A stretch of DNA of 41,511 nt from an uncultured Acidimicrobiia bacterium (GCA_903921205.1 CAIXPF010000058.1:1-41511), one strand, 5' to 3'. Counted from the stretch's first letter, positions 21,888 to 30,535 are shown. Made by a program: numbers and translations. Notes: a model not told the origin generated them from the sequence alone.

Positions 21888-22436
21888 ATGAGCACCGAAG
21901 GATCGGGCACCCTGACCACCCGACAGGCCGGGACGACCTCGCCGCTGACCTCCTGGATGACCTTCCCCGACCCGGTCAACGAGGTCGCGGCCCGCTGCGT
22001 CGCCGGTGGCGTGGCCGTCACCGCGGCGGTGGCGGTCGTCGCCGGGCTGCCGTGGCTGGCCGTCCCCCTGGCCTACGGCTTCGTCGCCCGGGTCCTCGCC
22101 GGGCCGCGGTTCAGCCCGTGGGCCCGCATCGTCACCGAGGTGATCGTTCCCCGGCTCGGCATGGCCGAACGGCCGGTGTCGGGCTCCCCGAAGCGCTTCG
22201 CCCAGGGCATCGGCGCGGTGCTCACCACGATCGCCGCCGTCGCCTACCTGGCCTTCGGCGCGACGACCGTGACGCTGGTCCTGCTGGCCATGGTGGCCGT
22301 CGCGGCCACGCTCGAGGCGGTCTTCGCCTTCTGCATCGGCTGCAAGCTGTTCGCTGCGCTGATCCGGGCCCACGTGCTGCCCGAGCGGGTGTGCGTGGCC
22401 TGCTCCGACCTCACCCTGCGGGCCCCCCGCCGCTGA
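21888..22436 (+). CDS. DUF4395 membrane protein
   Basis: A 182-residue membrane protein with the DUF4395 signature: FPDPVNEVAARCVAGGV before the first helix, ARVLAGPRFSPWARI, SPKRFAQGIGAV and a C-terminal FCIGCKLFAAL with a Cys-x-x-Cys pair. About four helices are visible. DUF4395 genes are often near thioredoxin-like or sulfur-handling genes in actinobacteria; none is adjacent here. The CxxC motif near the membrane edge suggests a thiol-related role, but this is unproved. AGGA precedes the ATG. It converges with the MBL hydrolase gene. Confidence 0.82.
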   Translation: MSTEGSGTLTTRQAGTTSPLTSWMTFPDPVNEVAARCVAGGVAVTAAVAVVAGLPWLAVPLAYGFVARVLAGPRFSPWARIVTEVIVPRLGMAERPVSGSPKRFAQGIGAVLTTIAAVAYLAFGATTVTLVLLAMVAVAATLEAVFAFCIGCKLFAALIRAHVLPERVCVACSDLTLRAPRR

Positions 22437-22469
22437 GCCCCGGCCGGGTCGGGCACCCCGGAGGGAGCC

Positions 22470-23378
22470 TCAGTTCCGGCGCAGGCCGCTGAAGACCTCG
22501 AACCCGTCGAGGTAGCCGGGTTCGGCCAGTTCGGCACGCGGCAACCAGCGGGCCAACTCGGTGCGGATCGGTTCGACGTCGGTGGCGATCGAGAACCCGG
22601 GCAGCCAGTTGTCGTGGTGGGACAGGATCACCCGGGCCGGCTTCAGCAGCGCCGCCTGGCGGGCCACGAACTGGGCGAGGGAACCCTGGATCGGTTCCCC
22701 GTCGACGTTGCCACGCCCGGCCGCGGCGATGATCGCCACGTCGGGCCGCAGGTCCGCCACGATCCCCGACCAGTGCCCCGAGGTGTCCTGGTACAGCAGC
22801 GAGCCCTCGGGGGTGTCGAACAGGAACACCAGGGTGTGGCCGTCCCCGCGGGGGCCCTGAGCCGATGCCCGCAGGTGGTTCCGGGTGTCCTCGCCGAGGG
22901 TGGCGATGTAGGAGAACAACTCGGCCAGGCGGTCCTGACGTTCCTGGTGGGTGACGAAGAGGTCACCGAGGCACACCTCGTCGGCAGGGTGCATCCCCTG
23001 GTGGGACCACACGCAGGAGTGCAGGCTCGGGTACACCGACACGAACACGTCGGGTGCCAGCTCGATGCGCTCACCCCCGGCGACGGGCATCAGCTGGGCC
23101 AGCGGCACCCCGGCGGCCTCCATGACCCGCACCGTCTCGTGCGAGCCGATGATGGTGGCCCCGGTGCGCGCCGCGATGCGCTCGGCCCCCCACAGATGGT
23201 CGAAGTGGGAATGCCCGACCACGATCCAGTCGGCACGGTCGATGTCCTCGGCCCGCACCGGGGGGTTCGGGCCCGCGGCATCCGGCACCCGGTCGATGTA
23301 GGCGTCGAGGAACACCACCACGTCGCCGATGCTCAGCCGATAGGTGGCGCAGCCGTACCAGTCCAGTGTCGCGGTCAT
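22470..23378 (-). CDS. MBL-fold metallo-hydrolase
   Basis: A 302-residue metallo-beta-lactamase-fold protein. VVGHSHFDHLWG (near residue 54) is the HxHxDH zinc motif. A later GSHET, LLYQDTSG and LSHHDNW supply further ligand-like residues. The opening WYGCATYRLSIGDVVVFLDAYIDR matches the UlaG/lactonase-like type (Trp-x-Gly-x-Ala/Ser) in which the enzyme acts on small esters, lactones or phosphodiesters. TAGGGT ends 6 nt before ATG 23378. Single-gene unit; substrate unknown. Confidence 0.85.
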   Translation of the reverse strand: MTATLDWYGCATYRLSIGDVVVFLDAYIDRVPDAAGPNPPVRAEDIDRADWIVVGHSHFDHLWGAERIAARTGATIIGSHETVRVMEAAGVPLAQLMPVAGGERIELAPDVFVSVYPSLHSCVWSHQGMHPADEVCLGDLFVTHQERQDRLAELFSYIATLGEDTRNHLRASAQGPRGDGHTLVFLFDTPEGSLLYQDTSGHWSGIVADLRPDVAIIAAAGRGNVDGEPIQGSLAQFVARQAALLKPARVILSHHDNWLPGFSIATDVEPIRTELARWLPRAELAEPGYLDGFEVFSGLRRN

Positions 23379-23384
23379 GCCCGG

Positions 23385-23390
23385 ACCCTA
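23385..23390 (-). promoter_or_regulatory. -10 element TAGGGT, leaderless start of the MBL hydrolase gene
   Basis: TAGGGT on the minus strand ends 6 nt before ATG 23378, the same arrangement as at the MOSC gene. Confidence 0.6.
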
Positions 23391-23559
23391 CCCATCGCGT
23401 CCCTGCCACGTCCCCACCACGCCGGCGCACGGCCCGGGTCACCACCGCAGCGACGTGAACCGGTAGGGGCGGTGCCGCCGGTGGCGTTGTGCGATAGTCA
23501 CCTCACCGGGCCGGTCGGGACCCGGATCCGGTTGGACGGAACGAAGGGGCGGGGACGTC

Positions 23560-24573
23560 GTGAAGGTTGACGGAGGGCCCGGAACCAAGGCCCCGATCGA
23601 GGCCGTCGCCCCGGCGTCGGCCGCAGCGGAACGTGACGGCTACGACGGCGTGTTCGTGCCGGAGACGATCCACGACCCCTTCGTGGTGCTCACCCTGGCC
23701 GCCGGCGCCACCAGCCGGGTCGAGCTGGGCACCAAGGTGGCGATCGCCTTCGCCCGAAGCCCCATGGCACTGGCCTACACCGCCAACGACCTCCACCAGC
23801 TCTCCGGCGGCCGCCTGGTGCTCGGGTTGGGTACCCAGGTGCGGCCCCACATCGTGCGGCGCTTCTCCATGCCGTGGAGCCGGCCGGCCGCCCGGATGCG
23901 GGAGTACGTGCTGGCCCTCCGGGCCATCTGGGACCACTGGAACGAGGGCACCCCGCTCGAGTTCCGGGGCGAGTTCACCACCCATACCCTGATGAACCCG
24001 TTGTTCTGCCCGCCGCCCAACCCCTACGGCCGCCCGGCGGTGATGCTGGCCGGGGTCGGACCGCGCATGATCGAGGTCGCCGGCGAGGTCGCCGACCGGT
24101 TCGCCTGCCACAGCTTCACCAGCCCCGCCTACCTCGCCGAGGTCATCCGGCCGTCCCTGGCCACCGGGGCGCAGCGGGTGGGCCGCGACCCCGCCGAGCT
24201 CGAGGTGGCCGTCACCTGCTACATCGCCACCGGGAACACCTCGGCCGAGATCGACGAGGCCGCCGCCGCCATGCGACGCCAGATCGCCTTCTACGGCTCG
24301 ACCCCGGCCTACACCTCGGTGCTGGACCATCACGGGTTCGGCGGCCTGCACGAGGGCCTGCTTTCCATGTCCCGCCGCGGCGAATGGGACGCCATGGGCG
24401 AGCTGATCTCCGACGACGTGCTCGAGACCTACTGCGTGGTGGCCCCGCCCGAGCAGGTCGCCGACGAGATCCTGCGCCGCTACGGCACGCTGGCCGATCG
24501 CGTGTCGTTCTACTACCTCGGCGCAGCGGCGATCGACTGGAAGCCCGTCGTCGCCGCACTCCAGGCAGGCTGA
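23560..24573 (+). CDS. LLM-class (F420-type) oxidoreductase
   Basis: A 337-residue luciferase-like monooxygenase-fold protein of the F420-using type. YDGVFVPETIHDPFVVLTLAAGATSRVELGTKVAIAFARSPMALA and LHQLSGGRLVLGLGTQVRPHIVRRF show the usual strand pattern, and MLAGVGPRMIEVAGEVADRF the ligand-site loop. The start is GTG 23560, preceded by GGGGCGGGGAC. It lies 92 bp before the CoA-transferase pair. Members next to such genes often act in cholesterol or terpenoid ring breakdown; that role is inference. Confidence 0.85.
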   Translation: MKVDGGPGTKAPIEAVAPASAAAERDGYDGVFVPETIHDPFVVLTLAAGATSRVELGTKVAIAFARSPMALAYTANDLHQLSGGRLVLGLGTQVRPHIVRRFSMPWSRPAARMREYVLALRAIWDHWNEGTPLEFRGEFTTHTLMNPLFCPPPNPYGRPAVMLAGVGPRMIEVAGEVADRFACHSFTSPAYLAEVIRPSLATGAQRVGRDPAELEVAVTCYIATGNTSAEIDEAAAAMRRQIAFYGSTPAYTSVLDHHGFGGLHEGLLSMSRRGEWDAMGELISDDVLETYCVVAPPEQVADEILRRYGTLADRVSFYYLGAAAIDWKPVVAALQAG

Positions 24574-24629
24574 GCACCCGACGCCGGCGCGACCGTCCAC
24601 CCGGCCGGTCCCCGGGCGGACGCACCCGC

Positions 24630-24635
24630 TAGGTT
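24630..24635 (+). promoter_or_regulatory. -10 element TAGGTT for the CoA-transferase operon
   Basis: TAGGTT lies 31-36 nt before GTG 24666, giving a leader of about 24 nt with GGGGG (24655-24659) 6 nt from the start codon. Confidence 0.45.
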
Positions 24636-24665
24636 GCCCAGCCAGCACGACAACGGGGGCACAAC

Positions 24666-25550
24666 GTGAGTTCACCGGCGCGCCACGAGCGCATCGTCGA
24701 CGAAGCCGACGCCGCGACATGGATCACCGACGGGATGACCATCGCCATCGGCGAGCCGGCCCCCATGGCCATGATCCGCCAGATCATCCGCCGCGGCGTG
24801 AAGGACCTCACCGTCGTCGGCAGTGGCCTGGCCCTCGACCTGCTCATCGCCGCCGGCTGTGTGCGGCGGACCATGGCCTACTACGTGGGCGGCGGCTTCG
24901 GTGGTGCGGTGGCGCCGTCGTTCCGCCGGGCCGCCGAAGCAGGCGAGATCGAGGTCTGGGAGTGCGAGGAGGGCATCCTCACCACCGGCCTGCGGGCCGG
25001 GGCCCAGGGTCTGCCGTTCCTGCCCTGGCGCGGCGGCGTGGGGACCTCGCTGCCCGAGGTGAACCCCGACCTCAAGGTCATCACCGACCCCATCAAGGGC
25101 GAGACCCTCATCGCCGTGCCGGCCATCGAGCCCGACGTGGCCATCCTGCACGCCGCGGTGTCCGACGCCTACGGCAACGTGCAGCACTGCGGAGGTCCGG
25201 GCTGGCTCGACCTGTTCCTGCAACGCGCTGCCGACCGCGTCATCGTGCAGGTCGAGAAGATCATCGCCAACGAGGAGGTCCGTGCCGACCCCTGGGCCAC
25301 CACCATCGCCGGGGCCGACGCCGTGGTCCGCGCCCCCTACGGTGCGCACCCCTTCTACAGCCGCGGGTACTACGTGCAGGACCGGGCCTTCACCCGGCTC
25401 TACGTCGAGGCGGCCACTGCGGCGGCCCAGGCGGGCGACCGCGGACCCCTCGACGCCTTCCTCGCCCGGTACGTCCTCGAGGCGGAGACCCACGGCGACT
25501 ACCTCGAGCGGGTCGGCGTGAAACAACTCATCGCGCTCCACGAGTACTGA
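24666..25550 (+). CDS. CoA-transferase family, subunit alpha (IpdA-like)
   Basis: A 294-residue class I CoA-transferase-fold subunit. DGMTIAIGEPAPMAMIRQIIRRGVKDLTVVGSG is the opening of the alpha fold. EEGILTTGLRAGAQGLPFLPWRGGVGTSLPE and the VAILHAAVSDAYGNVQHCGG stretch are typical of the IpdA branch. In mycobacteria, IpdAB opens the last ring of cholesterol by hydrolysis, not CoA transfer. It is followed after 14 bp by the beta subunit. The start is GTG with a good ribosome site. Whether this pair works on steroid intermediates or another cyclic acyl-CoA cannot be read from the sequence. Confidence 0.83.
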   Translation: MSSPARHERIVDEADAATWITDGMTIAIGEPAPMAMIRQIIRRGVKDLTVVGSGLALDLLIAAGCVRRTMAYYVGGGFGGAVAPSFRRAAEAGEIEVWECEEGILTTGLRAGAQGLPFLPWRGGVGTSLPEVNPDLKVITDPIKGETLIAVPAIEPDVAILHAAVSDAYGNVQHCGGPGWLDLFLQRAADRVIVQVEKIIANEEVRADPWATTIAGADAVVRAPYGAHPFYSRGYYVQDRAFTRLYVEAATAAAQAGDRGPLDAFLARYVLEAETHGDYLERVGVKQLIALHEY

Positions 25551-25564
25551 GAGGGCCGGAGATC

Positions 25565-26413
25565 ATGCCCACCGACGAGCCGACCACCGCCGAGCCGACC
25601 ACCAGCGGCACCGTGACCGGGTTCGACCCGGCGACCGCCACCCGCGAGGAGATCATGGCGACGTTCCTGGCGAACGACCTGCAGGACGGCGAGATCCTGC
25701 AGATCGGCGCGGCCATGCCCGTGGGCGAGGTCGCGGTGCGCCTGGCCCATTTCAGCCACGGCCCCAACATGGAGCTGATCTTCATCGGCGCCCGCATGAA
25801 CGCCGCCCACCTCGACGTGCTGCCCACCCCCGAGTTCGGCTGGGACCGCCGTACGGTGCGCTGGGCCGAGTCCTTCAGCGACACCGGCCACCGCTTCGAC
25901 CGGGTCAAGGACTGGCACCGCCGGGTGTTCTTCATCGGCGGCGTACAGGTCGACCCCTACGGCAACACCAACCTCATCGGCGTCGGCGAGGACCATCGCC
26001 GGCTGCGCTTCCGCGGGCCGGGCTCGGTCGGCACCTCGACGTTGTCGACGCTGGTCGGCCGCTACCACATCGTGTTGAACTCCCACACCGCCCGAACCTT
26101 CGTCGAGCGCTGCGACTTCATCAGCGCCTACGGCTGGGGCAGCGGCGGGGCCGACGCCCGCACCAGGCTGGGCATCCCCGGCGGCGGGCCGAGGTACTGC
26201 GTGACCCCGTTGTGCGTGATGGACTTCGCGCCCGACACCAAGCGGATGCGCCTGCACTCGTTGCATCCCGGGGTCACCGTCGAGGAGGTCCGGGCCAACA
26301 CCGGCTTCGCCCTCGACATCCCCGACGACGTGCCGACCACCCCGCGACCCACCGCCGCCCAACTCGAGATCATCCGCACCCGTGCCGACCGGCGCGGCGC
26401 GCTCCGGCACTGA
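25565..26413 (+). CDS. CoA-transferase family, subunit beta (IpdB-like)
   Basis: A 282-residue partner of the preceding subunit. After a Thr/Glu-rich N-terminal extension of about 25 residues, the fold begins at TREEIMATFLANDLQDGEILQIGAAMPVGEVAVRLA. VFFIGGVQVDPYGNTNLIGVG is the conserved beta-subunit segment. The classical (S)ENG motif with the catalytic glutamate of true CoA-transferases is not visible, as in IpdB, which suggests hydrolytic chemistry. GGAG precedes ATG 25565 closely; GAGAGGG lies further upstream. Cotranscribed with the alpha subunit and probably with the epimerase gene. Confidence 0.83.
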   Translation: MPTDEPTTAEPTTSGTVTGFDPATATREEIMATFLANDLQDGEILQIGAAMPVGEVAVRLAHFSHGPNMELIFIGARMNAAHLDVLPTPEFGWDRRTVRWAESFSDTGHRFDRVKDWHRRVFFIGGVQVDPYGNTNLIGVGEDHRRLRFRGPGSVGTSTLSTLVGRYHIVLNSHTARTFVERCDFISAYGWGSGGADARTRLGIPGGGPRYCVTPLCVMDFAPDTKRMRLHSLHPGVTVEEVRANTGFALDIPDDVPTTPRPTAAQLEIIRTRADRRGALRH

Positions 26414-26461
26414 CCGACCGCGGCCGCGGTCGTGGCCGCGACCGGACCCCCGACCCCCGAC

Positions 26462-26479
26462 GCCCTGCACCTGCAGGGC
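26462..26479. promoter_or_regulatory. 18-bp palindrome upstream of the epimerase gene
   Basis: GCCCTGCA-CC-TGCAGGGC is a perfect inverted repeat with a 2-nt centre, 21 nt before ATG 26501. The short centre suits a protein-bound operator better than an RNA hairpin, though a 6-bp stem with 6-nt loop is possible. Confidence 0.45.
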
Positions 26480-26500
26480 CGACCCACAGACAGGATCCCC

Positions 26501-27610
26501 ATGGCGAAGGCATTGGTCGTCGGCGGCACCGGGCCGACCGGGCCGTACCTGGTCGCCGGGCTGCGCGAGCGCGGCTACGACGTGACCATCTTCCACCGCG
26601 GCACCCACGAGATCCCCGAGATCCCCGCCGACGTCACCCACATCCACGGCGACCCGCACTTCCCCGAGACCATCGAGGCCGCCATCGGCGGGACCACCTG
26701 GGACCTCGCCGTGGTCACCTACGGACGGGTACGGCACCTCGCCAACGCCCTGGTCGGCAAGGTGGGCCGGTTCGTGTCGGTCGGCGGCTTCCCGCTGTAC
26801 AAGGGCTACTGGGACCCCTACGAGCTCAGCCCCCCGGGCATGATCGTGCCGGTTCCCGAGACCGGCACCGTGGCCGGGCCCGACGACAACCGCTTCTCCC
26901 ACCTCATCCGGGCCACCGAGGAAGCGGTGCTCGACGCCCATCCCGAGGCCGCCCACTTCCGCTACCCCTACGTGTACGGGCCGCACCAGGTCGAGCCCAA
27001 GGAATGGTCGATCGTGCGGCGGGTCCTCGACGGACGCCCGTACATGCTGGTGGCCGACGGGGGCCATGCCCTGATCAGCCGGGGCTTCGCCGCCAACCTG
27101 GCCCATGCGGTGCTGCTGGCGGTCGACCTGCCGCAGCGGTCCGCCGGGCAGGTCTACAACTGCGCCGACGAGACCCAGTACAGCATGCGACAGTGGATCG
27201 AGCTGGTGGCCGAGTCGCTCGGTGCGGAGCTGCCGGTGGTGAGCCTGCCCTACGAGCTCGCCGCCCACGCCGACCCGCTGCTGCTCGAGGGCAAGGGCTT
27301 CCATCGCCTGCTGGACCTGCACAAGCTGCGCACCGATCTCGGCTACGAGGACGTGGTGAGCGTGCGCGAAGGGATCCGCATCACCGCCGAGTGGCTGGTG
27401 GCCAACCGCCCCGAGCCGGGCGGGCAGCTCGAGCAGGCCATCGCCGACCGCTTCGACTACGCCGCCGAGGACCGCCTGGTCGACGCCTACCGCGCCGCGG
27501 TCGACCAGCTCCGTCCGCTCGCACCGACCCGGGCCGAGGGCGGCTATGCCCCCCACGCCTACGCCCATCCCAAGGAAGCGGACCGCGACCGCGACCATCG
27601 CAACCGCTGA
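26501..27610 (+). CDS. NAD-dependent epimerase/dehydratase-family protein
   Basis: A 369-residue extended short-chain dehydrogenase. AKALVVGGTGPTGPYLVAGL is the GxxGxxG NAD-binding start. FVSVGGFPLYKGYWDPYE holds the catalytic strand, and FRYPYVYGPHQVEP is the equivalent of the RPxxVYGP motif. Substrate-domain elements follow (YNCADETQYSMRQWIELV). The canonical YxxxK pair is not obvious. The last 40 residues are charged and His/Arg-rich. AGGA lies 7 nt before ATG 26501; upstream in-frame codons from 26432 lack a ribosome site. It follows the CoA-transferase pair by 87 bp with a palindrome between. Such proteins reduce or epimerise hydroxyl groups on sugars, steroids or lactones. Confidence 0.82.
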   Translation: MAKALVVGGTGPTGPYLVAGLRERGYDVTIFHRGTHEIPEIPADVTHIHGDPHFPETIEAAIGGTTWDLAVVTYGRVRHLANALVGKVGRFVSVGGFPLYKGYWDPYELSPPGMIVPVPETGTVAGPDDNRFSHLIRATEEAVLDAHPEAAHFRYPYVYGPHQVEPKEWSIVRRVLDGRPYMLVADGGHALISRGFAANLAHAVLLAVDLPQRSAGQVYNCADETQYSMRQWIELVAESLGAELPVVSLPYELAAHADPLLLEGKGFHRLLDLHKLRTDLGYEDVVSVREGIRITAEWLVANRPEPGGQLEQAIADRFDYAAEDRLVDAYRAAVDQLRPLAPTRAEGGYAPHAYAHPKEADRDRDHRNR

Positions 27611-27618
27611 GCGCGTGA

Positions 27619-27638
27619 CACCCGCCACAGAACGGGTG
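27619..27638 (+). terminator. Hairpin after the epimerase gene
   Basis: CACCCG and CGGGTG form a 6-bp stem with an 8-nt loop 9 bp after the epimerase stop, followed by a weakly T-containing stretch. It may separate this gene from the transporter downstream. Confidence 0.4.
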
Positions 27639-27657
27639 CCTCCGTTGCGTCATGTGC

Positions 27658-27663
27658 CAACCT
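27658..27663 (+). promoter_or_regulatory. -10-like CAACCT before the DHA2 transporter gene
   Basis: CAACCT ends 6 nt before ATG 27670. The intervening CGGGGG is too close to serve as a ribosome site, so a leaderless start is likely. Confidence 0.4.
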
Positions 27664-27669
27664 CGGGGG

Positions 27670-29103
27670 ATGTCCTCCCCGGCCACCGCGCCCGTGACCG
27701 CCATCCCGATCCCGGCGCGCGCCTGGCGGGCCCTGGCGGTGGGAAGCCTCGGCTTCTCGCTGATGTCGTTCAACACCACCGCCACCAACCTGGCCTTCGG
27801 TGACATCTCCGCCGACTTCCCCGGCACCAGCGCCGCCGCCCTGTCGTGGGTGGCCTCGATCTTCTTCATCGGCATGGCCAGCCTGCTGCCCCTGTCGGGA
27901 CGGCTCGCCGACCGGATGGGCCGACGACGCATCTTCCGGGCCGGGCTGGTCACCTTTGCGGTCGGCTCGGTGCTGTCCGCGGTCGCCCCCAGCGTGCTCG
28001 TGCTCATCCTCGCCCGGCTGGTCACCGCAGCCGGCGGCGCGATGATCCTGCCGAGCTCGCTCGCCGTGGTCCTCACCGAGTTCCCCAAGGAGCGGCACTT
28101 CAGCGCCGTGGCGTTCTGGAGCGCCACCGGACCGTTGGCCTCGACGTTGGCCCCCGGTCTGTCGGCGTTGATCCTGGCGGCGTTCAGCTGGCGGATCCTG
28201 TTCCTGCTCAGCGCCCCCATCGCGCTCCTGGCACTGGCCGGCAGCTTCGGTGCGCTGCGCGAGTCCAAGGCCGAGAACCGCGGCGGTTCGCTCGACCTGC
28301 TCGGCGTGGTGCTCGGCACCGGTGCCGTCGCAGCCCTGGTCTTCGGGGCCAGCTTCGGGTCTCAGAAGGGCTGGTCGAGCCCGGCCATCATCGGCGCCTT
28401 CCTGGCCTCCGCGGTGCTGTTCCCGGTCTTCGTGCAACGCTGCCGCACCCAGCCGCAACCGCTGCTGAACATCACGGTGTTCACCCGCCCGCCGGTGGCG
28501 GTGGCCAACGTGGCGAACTTCCTGCTCAACTTCGCCGGGCTGGCCACCTGGCTGGTGTGGCCGCTGTTCTTCAGCCGGATCTGGGGGTTCACCAAGCTGC
28601 AGACCGGCCTGGCGCTGCTGCCCGGGCCGCTCATCAGCGGGTTCGTCACCGCCCTCGGCGGCCGCCTGTCGGAGAAGTTCGGCCACGAACGCATCGTGTC
28701 CACCGGCGCGCTGATCGCCACCGTCGCGGTGATCTGGCCCCTGGTGTTCCTGCAGGAGACCCCGCGCTACGTCCTCGTCGCCCCGGCTCTCGGCCTGTTC
28801 GGCATGGGCTGGTCGCTCACCCATCCACCGCTCAACAGCGGCGTCGTCAGCCGGGTCGAGCCCGACCTCTACGGCGAGGTGAACGCCTCGTTCAACACGG
28901 TGCGCAACATCGCCGGGGCGCTCGGCATCGCCGTGGCGGTGACGATCATCGGCCCGGCCGACCGGCCCGATCCCATCGCCGCCTACCACCGGGTGTTCGT
29001 GGTGTTCGCCGTGGCGGTGTTCCTGTGCTGGGCCGTGCTGCGCTTCTGGTACCGCCGGGTCAGCGCCATCCCCCGTACCCACGGCGGGGAGCAAGCCGGC
29101 TGA
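27670..29103 (+). CDS. MFS transporter, DHA2 (14-TM drug:proton) type
   Basis: A 477-residue transporter. LSWVASIFFIGMASLLPLSGRLADRMGRRRIFRAGL carries motif A between helices 2 and 3. LILARLVTAAGGAMILPSSLAVVLTEFPKERH is the DHA2 hallmark region. About 14 helices can be counted. ATG 27670 is preferred over ATG 27652 because the -10-like hexamer is placed for it. Members export hydrophobic compounds or antibiotics with protons. It lies between the epimerase and P450 genes on the same strand, so it might export an intermediate, but it appears to have its own promoter. Confidence 0.88.
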   Translation: MSSPATAPVTAIPIPARAWRALAVGSLGFSLMSFNTTATNLAFGDISADFPGTSAAALSWVASIFFIGMASLLPLSGRLADRMGRRRIFRAGLVTFAVGSVLSAVAPSVLVLILARLVTAAGGAMILPSSLAVVLTEFPKERHFSAVAFWSATGPLASTLAPGLSALILAAFSWRILFLLSAPIALLALAGSFGALRESKAENRGGSLDLLGVVLGTGAVAALVFGASFGSQKGWSSPAIIGAFLASAVLFPVFVQRCRTQPQPLLNITVFTRPPVAVANVANFLLNFAGLATWLVWPLFFSRIWGFTKLQTGLALLPGPLISGFVTALGGRLSEKFGHERIVSTGALIATVAVIWPLVFLQETPRYVLVAPALGLFGMGWSLTHPPLNSGVVSRVEPDLYGEVNASFNTVRNIAGALGIAVAVTIIGPADRPDPIAAYHRVFVVFAVAVFLCWAVLRFWYRRVSAIPRTHGGEQAG

Positions 29104-29113
29104 CCGGTCGCGG

Positions 29114-29119
29114 TAGCCT
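29114..29119 (+). promoter_or_regulatory. -10 element TAGCCT for the P450 gene
   Basis: TAGCCT lies about 51 nt before ATG 29171, giving a leader of about 45 nt with GGGGG near the start codon. Confidence 0.35.
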
Positions 29120-29170
29120 GCGCCGACGCGAAGGACGGTCCGTCACCGGGCCGCACGGACGGGGGTCGGC

Positions 29171-30415
29171 ATGAGCGACGCGGGAGCACCGACGATCGAG
29201 GGGATCGACTTCAGCGACCACGAGGGATTCTGGGCACGACCGCTGCCCGAACGCTGGGCCGCCTACGAACGGCTGCGCCGCGAGGCGCCGGTCAGCTTCC
29301 ACCCCGAGCCGGCCACCGCCCGCTTCGCCGAGGGACCCGGGTTCTTCGCCGTGGTCCGCCACGCCGACGTGCTCGAGGTCAGCCGCCGGCCCGACCTGTT
29401 CTCCTCCGCCCAGGGGACCTCCATCCGGGACCTGCCGGTGGAGTACAACGAGTTCTTCGGCTCGATGCTGAACATGGACGATCCCCGTCACGCCCGGCTG
29501 CGTGGGCTGGTGTCGGCGGCGTTCACCCCGCGCACCATGGCCCGCATCGAGGCCGACCTGGCGGCGATCGCCTCGGGCCTGGTCGACCGGCTCCTCGAGA
29601 GCGGGCCCTGCGACTTCGTGGAGGTCGTGGCGTCGCGGCTGCCGTTGCAGGCCATCTGCATGATGATGGGCATCCCGCCCGAGCACCACGACCTGGTGGT
29701 GCGGATGTCCGACATCATCCTCGACCCGGGCTCGACCCCCGCCGGGGTGCCCCGGGGACGTGCCGTGCTCGAGGCGGGCCGGACGCTGGCCGCCATGATG
29801 GACGACGTCATCCCCACGCTGCCCGCCGACAGCGACACCCTGCTGGCCGCGCTGGTACGGGCCGAGGTCGACGGCCAGCGGCTGACCCAGCAGGAGATCC
29901 AGTCGTTCTTCGTGGTGCTGACCGCGGCCGGCAACGAGACCACCCGCAACGCCAGTACCTGGGGGCTGCGGTTCATGACCGAGTTCCCCGACCAGCGGGC
30001 GGCGTGGATGGCCCAGCCCGATGCCGTCGCCCCGACCGCCGTCGAGGAGATCGTGCGCTACGCCAGCCCGGTCATCCAGTTCCGGCGGACGGTCACCCGT
30101 GACGGGGTGAGCCTCAGCGGGCACACCTTCGCCGAGGGCGACAAGGTCGTGATGTTCTACGAATCGGCCAACCGTGACCAGACGGTGTTCGCGCAACCCG
30201 ATGTGTTCGACGTCCGGCGGGAGCCGAACCACCACGTCGGCTTCGGCGGGCCGGGGCCCCACTTCTGCATCGGCGCCCACCTGGCCCGCCGGCAGCTGAT
30301 GGTGCTGTTCAAGGAGCTGTTCACCCGCGTGCCCACCCTGGTCGCCGACGGCCCGCCCGAGCGCACCGTGTCGAGCCTGCTCAACGGCATCCGCCACCAG
30401 CCCTGCACCTGGTGA
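29171..30415 (+). CDS. Cytochrome P450 (steroid/fatty-acid hydroxylase-like, CYP125/142 type)
   Basis: A 414-residue soluble bacterial P450. The I-helix oxygen motif is AAGNETTRN, the K-helix is EEIVR, and the heme loop FGGPGPHFCIGAHLAR holds the Cys ligand. The N-terminal DFSDHEGFWARPLPERWAAYERLRREAPVSFH and LNMDDPRHARLRGLVSAAFTPR resemble the CYP125, CYP142 and CYP124 group, which hydroxylates the side chain of cholesterol or methyl-branched lipids. All key residues are intact. The redox partner is not encoded nearby. Subfamily is judged by eye and needs alignment. Confidence 0.88.
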   Translation: MSDAGAPTIEGIDFSDHEGFWARPLPERWAAYERLRREAPVSFHPEPATARFAEGPGFFAVVRHADVLEVSRRPDLFSSAQGTSIRDLPVEYNEFFGSMLNMDDPRHARLRGLVSAAFTPRTMARIEADLAAIASGLVDRLLESGPCDFVEVVASRLPLQAICMMMGIPPEHHDLVVRMSDIILDPGSTPAGVPRGRAVLEAGRTLAAMMDDVIPTLPADSDTLLAALVRAEVDGQRLTQQEIQSFFVVLTAAGNETTRNASTWGLRFMTEFPDQRAAWMAQPDAVAPTAVEEIVRYASPVIQFRRTVTRDGVSLSGHTFAEGDKVVMFYESANRDQTVFAQPDVFDVRREPNHHVGFGGPGPHFCIGAHLARRQLMVLFKELFTRVPTLVADGPPERTVSSLLNGIRHQPCTW

Positions 30416-30427
30416 CCCAAGCCTGAC

Positions 30428-30475
30428 CCGCCCGGGCCGAGCCGGCCGCATCCGCCCGGGCCGAGCCGGCCGCAT
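30428..30475. repeat. 24-bp perfect tandem duplication
   Basis: Identical 24-bp units lie at 30428-30451 and 30452-30475, just after the P450 stop. Confidence 0.85.
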
Positions 30476-30535
30476 CCGGATCGCCGGGCCCGAACTGACC
30501 TGGACATCCGGTTGCGGACCCCGATCGCCCCAGTT

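Noticed and set aside
25499-27628. Minus-strand open frame of 709 codons across the CoA-transferase and epimerase genes
   Set aside because: It spans several well-supported genes on the other strand and has only low-complexity Gly/Val/Asp/His sequence.
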